Shown here: piece after piece, positions 27,957 to 37,035 of the stretch
How positions within the stretch are numbered: the stretch's first letter is position 1
Layout of the letters: the number at the start of each line of letters is the position of its first letter
Assembly (NCBI GenBank): GCA_019694435.1
Contig: JAIBBZ010000021.1
Location: 1-64,000, forward strand
From: Pirellulales bacterium
Lineage (GTDB): Bacteria > Planctomycetota > Planctomycetia > Pirellulales > JAEUIK01
Direction of reading: 5' to 3'
Length of the DNA: 64,000 bases
Position numbers and translations under genes: made by a program
Notes under the pieces: model-generated
What the model saw: only the letters and a program-made list of their open reading frames with translations
Databases searched by the model: none
What the model was told of the DNA's origin: nothing

Positions 27957-30458
27957 TTAGTGGTTGAACAGGAATTCCTTGGTGTTGATCAAGGCCCATA
28001 AAACGTCCTCATAGGCCGCCTGAGAGCCCTGGTTCTTTTCGAGGTGGGCCAAGGCGACTTGCAGCTCTTCGTCGGCCGGCGGGCGCGAGTAGACCCAGAG
28101 GTACAGCTCGCGAATCTTCTCCGCGGCGGGGCGCGCCTGGTCGGCAGCCAACTGCGCGGCACGTCCTTTCCCGTTGGTGAGCTTGCCCTGGATTTCCGGC
28201 GAGTTGAGCAGGTGCAGGCATTGCGCCAGATTGGCTTCCTGCGAACGCTCGCATTCGCAGGCCGTATCCGACTGCGGCCGGCCAAACACGGTCAGGAAGT
28301 AGGTGTTCGATCCTTGGTCGGGGAGCTGCACGGCGCGGGTGCCGGCCGGCTGCCCGTCAAATTCCGTTGAGGAGAGCGTCGCCTGATTGATCGCGTCGAG
28401 CAGGACTTCGGCGGTCAGACGCTTGGGGTAATAGCGCGAGAAATTCTGCTTGTCGCTCAGGTTGTACTCGTTCGGTTCGGAACTGAGCTGATAGGTCCGC
28501 GAGTTACAGATCAAGCGGACCAGGTCCTTGAGGTCGAACTTGCTGTCGATGAAGTGCCGGGCGAGCGCGTTCAACAGTTCGGGGTTCGACGCCGGGTTGG
28601 TGACCCGCATGTCGTCCTCGGGATCGACCAGACCGCGGTCAAAGAAGTGCTTCCAATAGCGATTGACCAGGGCCGGGGCGAAAAACGGATTCGCCGGATC
28701 GGCCATCCAGTCGACCAGCGCCTGCCGTGGATCGCGGTCGGGACTCACGTCGAGCGGCGCCGCACCCAGGCCGGTCGGTTCGAGCGTCTCGCCGGTCTTG
28801 GGATGTTTTGCCACGGCCTTCGCGCGGCGGGCAAACACGCGCTCTTCGCCGGGGTAGTCGCCGGGCTTACGGGCAATCGTGCTGAAAAACGCCTGGAAGC
28901 CGTAGTAGTCGCGCTGGCTCCACTTCTCGAACGGATGGTGATGGCAGCGGGCACATTGAATCCGCAAGCCGAGGAACAACTGCGCACAATCCTCGACCTG
29001 TTGGTTCGCGTCCTTGACTTCGCGGTACCACGCCACGGGCGGATTCGCGGCGATTTCCCCCGAAGCGGTCAGCACCTCGCGCACGATTTGATCGTAGGGC
29101 TTGTTGAAATACAGGCTTTCGCGAATCCAGTCGTGAAACGCGTAGGTGCCGTGCATGCCCGCGGCGTCGCGGCGCTTGTTGCGCAGCACGGCGGCCCATT
29201 TGTTCGCGAAATAGTCGGCATAGTCGCCGCTGGCCAAGAGCTGCTCGATCCACTTCGTGCGTTTCTCGGGATCGCTCTCGGTCGCAAACGCCTGGGTCTC
29301 GGCGGGTGTCGGCAGCCGGCCGGCCAAGTCGATGGTGACGCGCCGCAGGAACGTCGCGTCGTCTGCCAAGGGCGAGGGGGGCACTCCCAATTCGCGCAGC
29401 TTGGCGAAGACCAACTCGTCGATGAAGTTGGCCGCCACCGGAGTCTCGGCCACGACGATGCCCAGCGGCACCGTGGCGCGGAACACGGAGACCTGCCCCT
29501 GATAGCGCGCCATCACGGCGACGTCGCCGCTGAGGTCGTGCGTGTGAACCAGCCCGGTCGCCGAAACGTCGGCCATTTCCGGATCGTTGGGATCGAACTG
29601 GGCCATCCGCGTAACGTCTTCGGTCGAGCCGTCGGTGTAATGCGCAATCACGCAGAGTTGCTGGCCCCCCTGGCGGTCCATCTGACGCCGGGCGGGGAAG
29701 ACCTCGATGCGGGCGACCTTCGGGTCGCTATCGCTGCCATAGGGCATGCCCTGCGCGATCCACCGCTTCAGCAGGCGGTATTCGTGCGAGTCGGCCGGCA
29801 GCCGCATGCCGCCCCCGTGTGGGACGGCGTTGATCGCCTTGACCAGCAACAGGCTGCGATCGGGAGCCGCGGGAAACAATCGGCGGCCGCGGGCTTCTTT
29901 GACCAGGTATTCGAAATCCTCACTCGGCTCGAACCCCAGCAGGGACAGCTTGAAACCGTTCTGGCCACTGGCCTTGCCGTGGCAACCGCCGCTGTTGCAG
30001 CCAAACTTGGTGAAGACCGGCACGACCTGGTTCGGGAAGTTGATCGGCAATTGATCGGCAAAATGCTCGACGCGTACGGCTCGCGACGCAGTCGGCCCCC
30101 CCGCGGCGGATGCCGTGATCACTGCCTCACCGTCGGCCAAGGGCAGCACCAGGCCCGTGCTGTCGATTTGCACGATGCCGGCGGGTTCAACGGCGTATTG
30201 CACCTGCCCGGTGAAATCGCGGGTGCGCTGGTCGGCGCAGTCGCCGCTGACGACCAATTGCACGCGCGAGTCAGCGCCGCGGAGCAAGACGGGCTGTTCG
30301 ACCGGCAGGCCGTTGCCGATCTCGAGGGACAAGGGCGCAGGGGGCGTGGCGGGGGCCGTTTCCGAGTCGCCCGCAAGGGCGAAGCAAGAGGCGCTCCAGA
30401 CGCACGTCAACGCGAACAGAACGCCAACATTCCTGGATTCGGGGCTACACAGCCGCAT
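27957..30458 (-). CDS. DUF1549/DUF1553 cytochrome-containing protein
   Basis: 833 residues, with AAGGAG nine bases before the ATG. A signal peptide (VLFALTCVWSASCFALAG) is followed by an Ig-like segment (about 45-130), then a cytochrome-like region with GCNSGGCHG (a C-X4-CH arrangement). The DUF1549 domain (about 345-550: FIDELVFAKLRELGVPPSPLADD) contains CARCHHHPFEKWSQ, a standard CXXCH heme site. The DUF1553 domain (about 580-820) contains VNRYWKHFFDRGLVDPEDDMR and NSRTYQLSSEPNEYN. First gene of the DUF1549-PPC-WD40 group and divergent from the PQQ gene; the palindrome at 30500 is in its upstream region. Exported; redox role inferred. Confidence 0.93.
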   Translation of the reverse strand: MRLCSPESRNVGVLFALTCVWSASCFALAGDSETAPATPPAPLSLEIGNGLPVEQPVLLRGADSRVQLVVSGDCADQRTRDFTGQVQYAVEPAGIVQIDSTGLVLPLADGEAVITASAAGGPTASRAVRVEHFADQLPINFPNQVVPVFTKFGCNSGGCHGKASGQNGFKLSLLGFEPSEDFEYLVKEARGRRLFPAAPDRSLLLVKAINAVPHGGGMRLPADSHEYRLLKRWIAQGMPYGSDSDPKVARIEVFPARRQMDRQGGQQLCVIAHYTDGSTEDVTRMAQFDPNDPEMADVSATGLVHTHDLSGDVAVMARYQGQVSVFRATVPLGIVVAETPVAANFIDELVFAKLRELGVPPSPLADDATFLRRVTIDLAGRLPTPAETQAFATESDPEKRTKWIEQLLASGDYADYFANKWAAVLRNKRRDAAGMHGTYAFHDWIRESLYFNKPYDQIVREVLTASGEIAANPPVAWYREVKDANQQVEDCAQLFLGLRIQCARCHHHPFEKWSQRDYYGFQAFFSTIARKPGDYPGEERVFARRAKAVAKHPKTGETLEPTGLGAAPLDVSPDRDPRQALVDWMADPANPFFAPALVNRYWKHFFDRGLVDPEDDMRVTNPASNPELLNALARHFIDSKFDLKDLVRLICNSRTYQLSSEPNEYNLSDKQNFSRYYPKRLTAEVLLDAINQATLSSTEFDGQPAGTRAVQLPDQGSNTYFLTVFGRPQSDTACECERSQEANLAQCLHLLNSPEIQGKLTNGKGRAAQLAADQARPAAEKIRELYLWVYSRPPADEELQVALAHLEKNQGSQAAYEDVLWALINTKEFLFNH

Positions 30459-30758
30459 GACGATCGTCTCCTTCGGCTCGAAACACGCGCCCTAGTGCGA
30501 TCCCATCTTGGGTAAGCGCTTACCTCGTTTGGGATTATCGCGAGCGGCGGGGCTGGCTGCAAGCAAATCCATCGAAGCGTGTTTACGCGTTGATTCTAGG
30601 CGCCGTGTTCCGGTGTCTGATCGCGAGAATCGTTGCTCCCGGTGTGGCCAGACCGCGCGCGTCGCGGGCCGATCGAATGGCCCGCCGGTTGCCGCGCGAT
30701 GCGCGGACGGCTACGCTGGCCAGAGGACATTCTTGGGCCTCATTCGGGCGGAAACGGC
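30459..30758. other. Divergent intergenic region carrying a nested palindrome
   Basis: 300 bases between the DUF1549 operon (minus) and the PQQ-propeller gene (plus). It holds the 36-bp nested palindrome described separately. No clear promoter hexamers were found on either strand, and the plus-strand ribosome binding site is weak. Confidence 0.5.
30500..30535. promoter_or_regulatory. 36-bp nested palindrome, LacI-type operator candidate
   Basis: GGTAAGC|GCTTACC (30511-30524) is a perfect 14-bp palindrome. ATCCCA (30500-30505) and TGGGAT (30530-30535) lie on either side with the same centre (30517.5). The core TAAGCGCTTA resembles LacI/GalR-family operators with a central CG. It is 42-77 bases from the DUF1549 gene start, close enough to control it. 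Confidence 0.55.
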
Positions 30759-33700
30759 ATGGTGGATAATAGGTTGCGCTGCGGCGTCCAGTTACGCGCC
30801 GCCCTGGGATGTTTGCTGATTGCCGGCATGTTGGCGCTCGACGCTCGCGCGGCCGACTGGCCTGCCTGGCGCCACGATTCGGCACACAGCGGCGTGAGCG
30901 CCGCCGAGCTTCCTGCGGAGCTGCATTTGCAATGGAGCTGGCGGCTGCCGGCGACGCGGCCCGCCTGGCCTGAGCAGGAAAAACTGCGATTCGATCGCTG
31001 CTATCAGCCGGTGGTTGCCGGCGGGCGGCTGCTGGTCGGCTCGCCGAACGACGACCGCCTGATGGCCGTCGATAGCCGCACGGGCCAGCCGCTCTGGGAG
31101 TTTCGCGCAGAAGGACCGATTCGCTTCGCACCGGCCGTCTGGGGCGATCACGTTTACTTCGTTTCGGACGATGGCCACCTGTATTGTCTCGCGACCGACA
31201 GCGGCCAATTGGCGTGGAAGTTTCGGGGTGGGCCCTCGGACCGACGCATCTTGGGCAACGACCGGTTGGTTTCAGCATGGCCCGCCCGCGGCGCACCGGT
31301 CGTGACCGACGACTGCCGCGTGTATTTTGCCGCAAGCATCTGGCCCTTCATGGGGATTTTCATTCATTGCCTGGATGCGCGAACCGGCGAGGTCATTTGG
31401 ACCAACGACGGGATCGGCTCGACCTACATGCAGCAGCCGCACAACACCGACGCCTTTGCCACGATCGCGCCGCAGGGCGTGCTGACCGTATCTGGCGATC
31501 GGTTGCTGGTGCCTGGCGGTCGCTCGATAGCGGCCGGCTTCGATCGCCACTCGGGCAGGTTGGGCTTCTTCGAGCTGGCGATCAACGGCAAGCAAGGCGG
31601 CTGGGAAGTCGCCGCCGGCGACAAGTTCTATGTCAACGGCGGCGAGATCTTCGATCTGGCCACCGGCGGGTCGCTGGGCTTGATGGCGGGCAACGTCGTT
31701 GCCGGTCCCGAGGCGATCTACCGCTACCATCGCGGGTACGAGGCCTACGATCTGCGGCGCGCCGAAATCACCACCGAGGAGAAGACCGGTCGCAAGGGCG
31801 AGAAATCGACCGTGTCGAAATGGGATCTGCCGAAGCTATGGTCGTTTGACGCGCCGGGGGGCAATTGTCTGATCCAAGCCGGTTCGCGGCTTTATGCCGG
31901 TGCCGAGCAGCAGCTCGTCTGTCTCCAGCTGCCCGAGTTGCCGTCGCTCGACGCACCTGCGGCACCTGCCGCCGAGCCGGTGCAGGCCGACGTAAAGTCG
32001 GAGACCGAAACAAAGCCCGCGGCCGAGGCCCCGGCTCCGCCGGCACCGACGCTGTTGTGGCAACAACCCGTCGAGGGCGCACCGCTTGAGCTGCTCGCGG
32101 CCGATGACCGGCTGTACGTGGTCACCGACGCGGGCTCGATCCTGTGCTACGGGGCCGACGCCCCGGCGGAAGCGACCAGCCTGGCAGCTGCTGAAACTCC
32201 GCCGGCGGTGGATGAAGGTGCGCGGCAGCGCATGGCCCAGGTTCGCGAGGCCTCCGGCGGCCCGACAGGATATGCGATCGTATGGGGGCTCGATGACGAA
32301 TCCGGCTACCTGGAATTAGTGCGCGACGGGTCTTTGTACGTCGTCGGGATCGATCCCGACGCGGGCCGCATCGAGCGGCTGCGCCGATCGACGACCGTGG
32401 CAGGTTGGTATGGTGCCCAAACGTCGTTGCATGTCGGAGACCTGGGTGGCTTCGCGCTGCCGCCCTACCTGGCGAGCTTGACGGTGTTTGGCGCGGGACA
32501 GGTTCACGCGCTGATCGACGATCCGTCGAAGATATCCCGCGCGTTCGATGCGGTCCGCCCCTATGGCGGCGCCCTCTACTTGCCGACGGCATCGACCGAC
32601 CAGGCCGAACAACTCGTCGCGGCGGTTGCGGCGGCGCAGTTGGCCGGGGCTCGCACCGAACGGCGCGATCAGGCCGTCGTCGTGTTTCGCGACGGTCCAC
32701 TGCCGGGCGCCGGACAATGGACCCACGAACACGCCGATGCGGCGAACACGCGCGTCTCGCTCGACGAACGCGTCAAGGCGCCGCTCGGGCTACTCTGGTT
32801 TGGCGGTCCCAAGAGCGACGGCGTGCTGCCGCGGCATGGCCACGGCCCACAACCGCAGGTCGTCGCGGGCCGGGTGTACATGGAGGGGGTCGATTTTCTC
32901 CGTGCCAGCGACGTCTATACCGGGCGATTGCTGTGGCAAGCCGAGCTGCCGGGCGTAGGCGATTACTTCAACAACATGGCGCATCAGCCCGGGGCGAACG
33001 CGACCAATACGAACTACGTCTCGGCCACGGACGGCGTGTATGTCGTCTATCCGCCGGGCTGTTTGCGGCTCGATCCGGCGACGGGGCAGAAGACGGCCGA
33101 ATATCGACTCCCCGGCGAGGGCCAGGATGCTCAATGGGGCTACCTGAACGTCGCGGGCGACTATCTGATCGGCGGCGCCAACCCGGTGGTCACCGATGAA
33201 CGCAACGGCAAACCGCAGCTCGGTAAAGGTGAAAACCTGGCCGCCAGCAAACGGTTGGTCGTCCTGCACCGCGCGACGGGCGAAGTGCTCTGGCAGGCCG
33301 AAGCCAAGTATTCGTTCCGGCACAACGCGATCTGCGCCGGCGGCGGGCGGCTGTACGCGGTCGACCTGCTGTCCAAGGGAGAAATCGAACGCCTCAAACG
33401 TCGCGGTGAGACTCCCGAGCTGGCCAGCCGACTGGTTTGCTTCGACCTGGCGAGTGGCCAGGTGCTATGGACCGACGATCAGGAGATCTTTGGCACCTGG
33501 TTGAGCTATTCGGCCGAGTACGACGTCGTCGTCGAAGCCGGACGCCCCGCGCGCGACACGCTCGGCGACGAACCAAACAAGATGCGAGCCCTGGCCGCAG
33601 TCGACGGCCGAGAACTGTGGGAACGCGACTATCCCGGTCCGGCGATGCTGCTGGGCGATCGCGTGCTGTACACAGGTGCCGCGTGCCATCTGCTCACCGG

Positions 33701-34553
33701 TGAGCCGGTCGAGCGCGTCGACCCGGTGACCGGGTTGCCGGTCCCCTGGACCTGGACACGGACCTACGGCTGCAATACGCCGATGGCCAGCGCAAATCTG
33801 TTGACCTTCCGCAGCGGCGCGGCCGGCTATTTCGATCTGCTCAACGACGGCGGCACCGGCAATTTCGGCGGTTTTCGCTCGGGGTGCAGCAACAACCTGG
33901 TCGTGGCGGACGGTGTGCTGAATGCGCCCGACTATACCCGGTCGTGCACTTGCAGCTACCAGAATCAGTCGTCGTTGGCGCTGGTGCATATGCCCGAGAT
34001 CGAGCAGTGGACGACATTCGATTTAAAAGACGGTAAGAACCTGCGGCATCTGGCCTTGAACCTGGGCGCCCCGGGCAATCGCCGGGCGCCCGACGGCCGG
34101 CTCTGGCTGAATTCCTATCCCCAGGCGACGGTCGAATTCGATGGTCCCGGCTATTTCTGTCAGCACTCGTCGCGCGTGGGCGGGAGCACCGTGCCGTGGG
34201 TCGCGTCGTCGGGGTGCGTGGGCATCACGCGGCTGGTGCTCGATCCGCAGATCGACCCGCCGTCGGCCGAGCCGGCCAGGTTCACCGTGCGACTGTACTT
34301 CTGCGAGCCGGAAGAAATTGGTCCCGGCAAACGGATCTTTAACGTTCTCTTGCAAGAACAAGAGGTCCTGCACGAGTTCGACCCCGTAGCGGCGGCCGGC
34401 GGAACACACCGCGCGATCGTCCGCGAGTTCACGGGCGTCTCGGTGACCGATCGCCTGGTGGTTGCCTTCACCGCGGCCGGCGCTGCGGCGGCCGATCCGG
34501 CGACGTTGCCGCTGTTGTGTGGGTTCGAAGCGATACGCGAGGAGGCGCGATAA
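30759..34553 (+). CDS. Exported PQQ-type beta-propeller protein with methyltransferase-like insert and malectin-like tail
   Basis: 1264 residues from the ATG at 30759. A signal peptide (LRAALGCLLIAGMLALDARAA) is followed by DWPAWRHDSAHSG, the usual start of planctomycete PQQ-propeller proteins. Propeller repeats carry LYCLATDSGQLAWKF, LVVLHRATGEVLWQ and CFDLASGQVLWTD. About residues 500-645 interrupt them with a Rossmann-like segment (VVGIDPDAGRIERLR, VHVGDLGGFALPPYLA, VRPYGGALYLP) resembling class I methyltransferases with a degenerate glycine motif. The last 110 residues (VRLYFCEPEEIGPGKRIFNV) look malectin-like, suggesting carbohydrate binding. Its stop overlaps the ATG of the binding-protein gene (TAATG). 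No catalytic role is established. Confidence 0.88.
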   Translation: MVDNRLRCGVQLRAALGCLLIAGMLALDARAADWPAWRHDSAHSGVSAAELPAELHLQWSWRLPATRPAWPEQEKLRFDRCYQPVVAGGRLLVGSPNDDRLMAVDSRTGQPLWEFRAEGPIRFAPAVWGDHVYFVSDDGHLYCLATDSGQLAWKFRGGPSDRRILGNDRLVSAWPARGAPVVTDDCRVYFAASIWPFMGIFIHCLDARTGEVIWTNDGIGSTYMQQPHNTDAFATIAPQGVLTVSGDRLLVPGGRSIAAGFDRHSGRLGFFELAINGKQGGWEVAAGDKFYVNGGEIFDLATGGSLGLMAGNVVAGPEAIYRYHRGYEAYDLRRAEITTEEKTGRKGEKSTVSKWDLPKLWSFDAPGGNCLIQAGSRLYAGAEQQLVCLQLPELPSLDAPAAPAAEPVQADVKSETETKPAAEAPAPPAPTLLWQQPVEGAPLELLAADDRLYVVTDAGSILCYGADAPAEATSLAAAETPPAVDEGARQRMAQVREASGGPTGYAIVWGLDDESGYLELVRDGSLYVVGIDPDAGRIERLRRSTTVAGWYGAQTSLHVGDLGGFALPPYLASLTVFGAGQVHALIDDPSKISRAFDAVRPYGGALYLPTASTDQAEQLVAAVAAAQLAGARTERRDQAVVVFRDGPLPGAGQWTHEHADAANTRVSLDERVKAPLGLLWFGGPKSDGVLPRHGHGPQPQVVAGRVYMEGVDFLRASDVYTGRLLWQAELPGVGDYFNNMAHQPGANATNTNYVSATDGVYVVYPPGCLRLDPATGQKTAEYRLPGEGQDAQWGYLNVAGDYLIGGANPVVTDERNGKPQLGKGENLAASKRLVVLHRATGEVLWQAEAKYSFRHNAICAGGGRLYAVDLLSKGEIERLKRRGETPELASRLVCFDLASGQVLWTDDQEIFGTWLSYSAEYDVVVEAGRPARDTLGDEPNKMRALAAVDGRELWERDYPGPAMLLGDRVLYTGAACHLLTGEPVERVDPVTGLPVPWTWTRTYGCNTPMASANLLTFRSGAAGYFDLLNDGGTGNFGGFRSGCSNNLVVADGVLNAPDYTRSCTCSYQNQSSLALVHMPEIEQWTTFDLKDGKNLRHLALNLGAPGNRRAPDGRLWLNSYPQATVEFDGPGYFCQHSSRVGGSTVPWVASSGCVGITRLVLDPQIDPPSAEPARFTVRLYFCEPEEIGPGKRIFNVLLQEQEVLHEFDPVAAAGGTHRAIVREFTGVSVTDRLVVAFTAAGAAAADPATLPLLCGFEAIREEAR

Positions 34554-36082
34554 TGCGGTTCGGTTTCAAGTCGATCCTGGTGGGCTCGTTGTTGCTCATG
34601 GGCGGTCTGCTGGCCATGTTTCGTGCTGGCCAGCATGCAGTGGTCGGTTCGAAACAGCCGCCGGCCGGCGCAACCGCGGCGCAAACGCTGCAGGTCTTCT
34701 GCGCAGCGGGGCTGCGTGCGCCGATCGAACAGGCGATCGCGGCCTTCGAACAGGAAGTCGGCACTCAGGTCGACGTGCAGTTCGGCGGGTCGAACTCGCT
34801 CTTGGCCTCGATCGAGCTGGCCCGCAAAGGTGACCTGTACATCGCGGCCGACGACATCTACCTGCAGCAAGGACGCGAGCGGGGACTCGTGGCCGAAATG
34901 CTGCCGCTGGCGATGCAGCAGGCCGTGCTGGCTGTGCCCAAGGGAAATCCCAAGTCGGTACGGTGGAGCGAATCGCTGCTCGATGAATCGTTGCGATTGG
35001 GGCTCGCGAGCGAGGCGGCCGCCATTGGCCTGACCAGTCGCCGGATTCTCGAGCAGGCGGGTATCTGGGAACAGGTGCAGCCGCGCGTGGTCGCTTTTAA
35101 GCCGACGGTGACCGACGTGGCCAACGACTTGAAACTGGGCGTGATCGATGCGGCCATCCTGTGGGACGCAAACGCCGCAGCCTATCCCGAGTTTGAAACC
35201 ATCCAGATCGAATCGCCGGCGAATCCGCCGCAGCCGATCTCGCTGGGGGTGCTGACTTGTTCGCAAGACGCCACGGCGGCCCTGCGGCTGGCACGGTACT
35301 TGGCCGCGCGCGATCGCGGTCTGACGCACTTCCGCGCGTGCAAGTACCAAACCGTCGAGGGCGACCCCTGGGACGTCCGGCCGGAGTTGACGCTGTATAG
35401 CGGTGGCGTGCTGCGGCCCGCGGTCGAGGAGACCGTCGCCGAGTTTGCGGCCCGCGAGGGCGTAACCGTCAACACGGTCTACAACGGCTGCGGCATTCTC
35501 GTCGCGCAGATGAAGGCCGGCGATCACCCTGACGCCTACCTGGCGTGCGATTCGAGCTTCATGCGCACCGTGGGTGACCGCTTCGGCCAGATCCATGACG
35601 TCAGTCGTACCGACATGGTGATCGCCGTGCCGCGGGGCAACCCGGACAAGATCGCGGGCGTTCAGGACCTGACCCGCAAGGAACTGAAGCTCGGCATGTG
35701 CAATCCCGAGCAAAGCGCCCTGGGCGCTCTGAGCAAGCGGCTGCTCGAGTCGGTCGGGCTTTGGGAACAGGTCTATCCGCAGGTGCGCAGCCAGACGCCG
35801 ACCGCCGACCTGCTTGTCACCCAGTTGCGCACCGGGCATCTCGACGCCGCGATCGTGTTTGCGGCCAACGTGAAGCGGTCGGAGCAGCAGCTCGAAGCCA
35901 TCCAGATCGACGCCGAAAACCGCTCGGCAACCCAACCCGTGGCGTTGGCGCGAGACAGCCATTTTCCGCAGTTGGGCAGCCGCCTGATCGCGGCCATTCT
36001 GTCGGCCAGCTCGCGGCGGCGATTCTTGGAAAACGGCTTCGAGTGGCTGGGTCCAGTCGCTCAAACATTGCAGGCCCCATGA
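34553..36082 (+). CDS. Tandem (two-domain) molybdate-type substrate-binding protein
   Basis: 509 residues, about twice the length of ModA. The N-terminus is a single hydrophobic signal or anchor (ILVGSLLLMGGLLAMF). Two ModA-like domains follow: about 45-270 (LQVFCAAGLRAPIEQAIAAFE ... FGGSNSLLASI) and about 277-505 (LTLYSGGVLRPAVEETVAEF). Internal duplication is seen in ILEQAGIWEQVQPRV against LLESVGLWEQVYPQV and in IDAAILWDANA against LDAAIVFAANV. It is the extracytoplasmic receptor of the importer encoded next, whose permease gene overlaps by four bases (ATGA). The start overlaps the previous stop, indicating translational coupling. Molybdate or tungstate is the expected ligand, but the duplication could change specificity. 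Confidence 0.87.
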   Translation: MRFGFKSILVGSLLLMGGLLAMFRAGQHAVVGSKQPPAGATAAQTLQVFCAAGLRAPIEQAIAAFEQEVGTQVDVQFGGSNSLLASIELARKGDLYIAADDIYLQQGRERGLVAEMLPLAMQQAVLAVPKGNPKSVRWSESLLDESLRLGLASEAAAIGLTSRRILEQAGIWEQVQPRVVAFKPTVTDVANDLKLGVIDAAILWDANAAAYPEFETIQIESPANPPQPISLGVLTCSQDATAALRLARYLAARDRGLTHFRACKYQTVEGDPWDVRPELTLYSGGVLRPAVEETVAEFAAREGVTVNTVYNGCGILVAQMKAGDHPDAYLACDSSFMRTVGDRFGQIHDVSRTDMVIAVPRGNPDKIAGVQDLTRKELKLGMCNPEQSALGALSKRLLESVGLWEQVYPQVRSQTPTADLLVTQLRTGHLDAAIVFAANVKRSEQQLEAIQIDAENRSATQPVALARDSHFPQLGSRLIAAILSASSRRRFLENGFEWLGPVAQTLQAP

Positions 36083-37035
36083 CCGCTCCGCCCACTTCGA
36101 CGCCGACGCCGCCTTCCCCGGGCGCCACCGCACCGTCGACCGAGGCGGCGAACCTCGCGCCGCTGGTGCCGGGGCCCGTGCACCGTGTGGGTTCCGATGT
36201 GCCGTTTCTCGCGGCGCTGGTGTTGCTGGGCGGTTTCTACGTCGTGCTGATCGCCGCCACGCTGGCGGCCGATGCGCTGTTTACGTCGCCGGCGGCGATC
36301 GCCGCGGCCCTCCGCTCGCCGGAGATTCGCTATGCGACGATGCTCTCCCTGGTGTCGTCGTGCGTGACCACGGTCTTGTCCTTGTGGGTGGCCGTGCCGA
36401 TCGGCTATCTGCTGTCGCGGTATCGCTTTCCCGGCAAGCTGATCATCGACGCACTGCTCGATATTCCCATCGTGCTGCCGCCGCTGGTGATCGGGCTGAG
36501 CCTGCTGATTCTGTTTCGCACGCCGCCGGGTCACTGGCTCGAGGCGCTGTTCACCGAGGCGACGCGGCCGCTGGCCGCCTGGGGACTGATCGATCGGCCC
36601 GTCGGAATCACGTTCGAGATTCCCAGCGTCGTGTTGGCTCAATTCATGGTGGCCGCCGCGTTTGCCGTCCGAACCCTGCGCACGGCCTTCGACGAGATCA
36701 CACCGCGCAAGGAACAGGTCGCGCAAACTCTGGGCTGCACGCGCAGCCAGGCATTCTGGATGGTCGTGCTGCCCGAGGCCCGCAGCGGCGTACTGGCCGC
36801 CGCCACGCTCACCTGGGCCCGGGCCATTGGCGAGTTCGGACCGATCCTGGTCTTCTCGGGCGCAACGCGGATGAAGACCGAGGTGTTGCCGACGACGGTG
36901 TTCCTGGAGCTGAGCATCGGCGATATCGAGGCGGCCGTGGCCGTCTCGCTGCTCATGGTGCTGATGGCGCTGGTCGTGCTCGTGGTCGTGCGGTTCCTGG
37001 GGCGCGGAGACCTGTTGCGGCGGGCCCTGCGATGA
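36079..37035 (+). CDS. modB: Molybdate-type ABC transporter permease
   Basis: 318 residues. Forms the membrane channel of the importer. After a proline-rich cytoplasmic N-terminal tail (about residues 1-40) there are about six hydrophobic helices, beginning VPFLAALVLLGGFYVVLIAATL. The ATPase-contact loop is EQVAQTLGCTRSQAFWMVVLPEARSGVLA, with the EAA-type Gly, and the ModB-like LPPLVIGLSLLILF and RAIGEFGPILVFSG segments are present. ATGA overlaps with both neighbours show tight co-translation with the binding protein and the ATPase. Family assignment is sound; oxyanion specificity is inferred from similarity to ModB and the ModA-like partner. Confidence 0.92.
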   Translation: MTAPPTSTPTPPSPGATAPSTEAANLAPLVPGPVHRVGSDVPFLAALVLLGGFYVVLIAATLAADALFTSPAAIAAALRSPEIRYATMLSLVSSCVTTVLSLWVAVPIGYLLSRYRFPGKLIIDALLDIPIVLPPLVIGLSLLILFRTPPGHWLEALFTEATRPLAAWGLIDRPVGITFEIPSVVLAQFMVAAAFAVRTLRTAFDEITPRKEQVAQTLGCTRSQAFWMVVLPEARSGVLAAATLTWARAIGEFGPILVFSGATRMKTEVLPTTVFLELSIGDIEAAVAVSLLMVLMALVVLVVVRFLGRGDLLRRALR

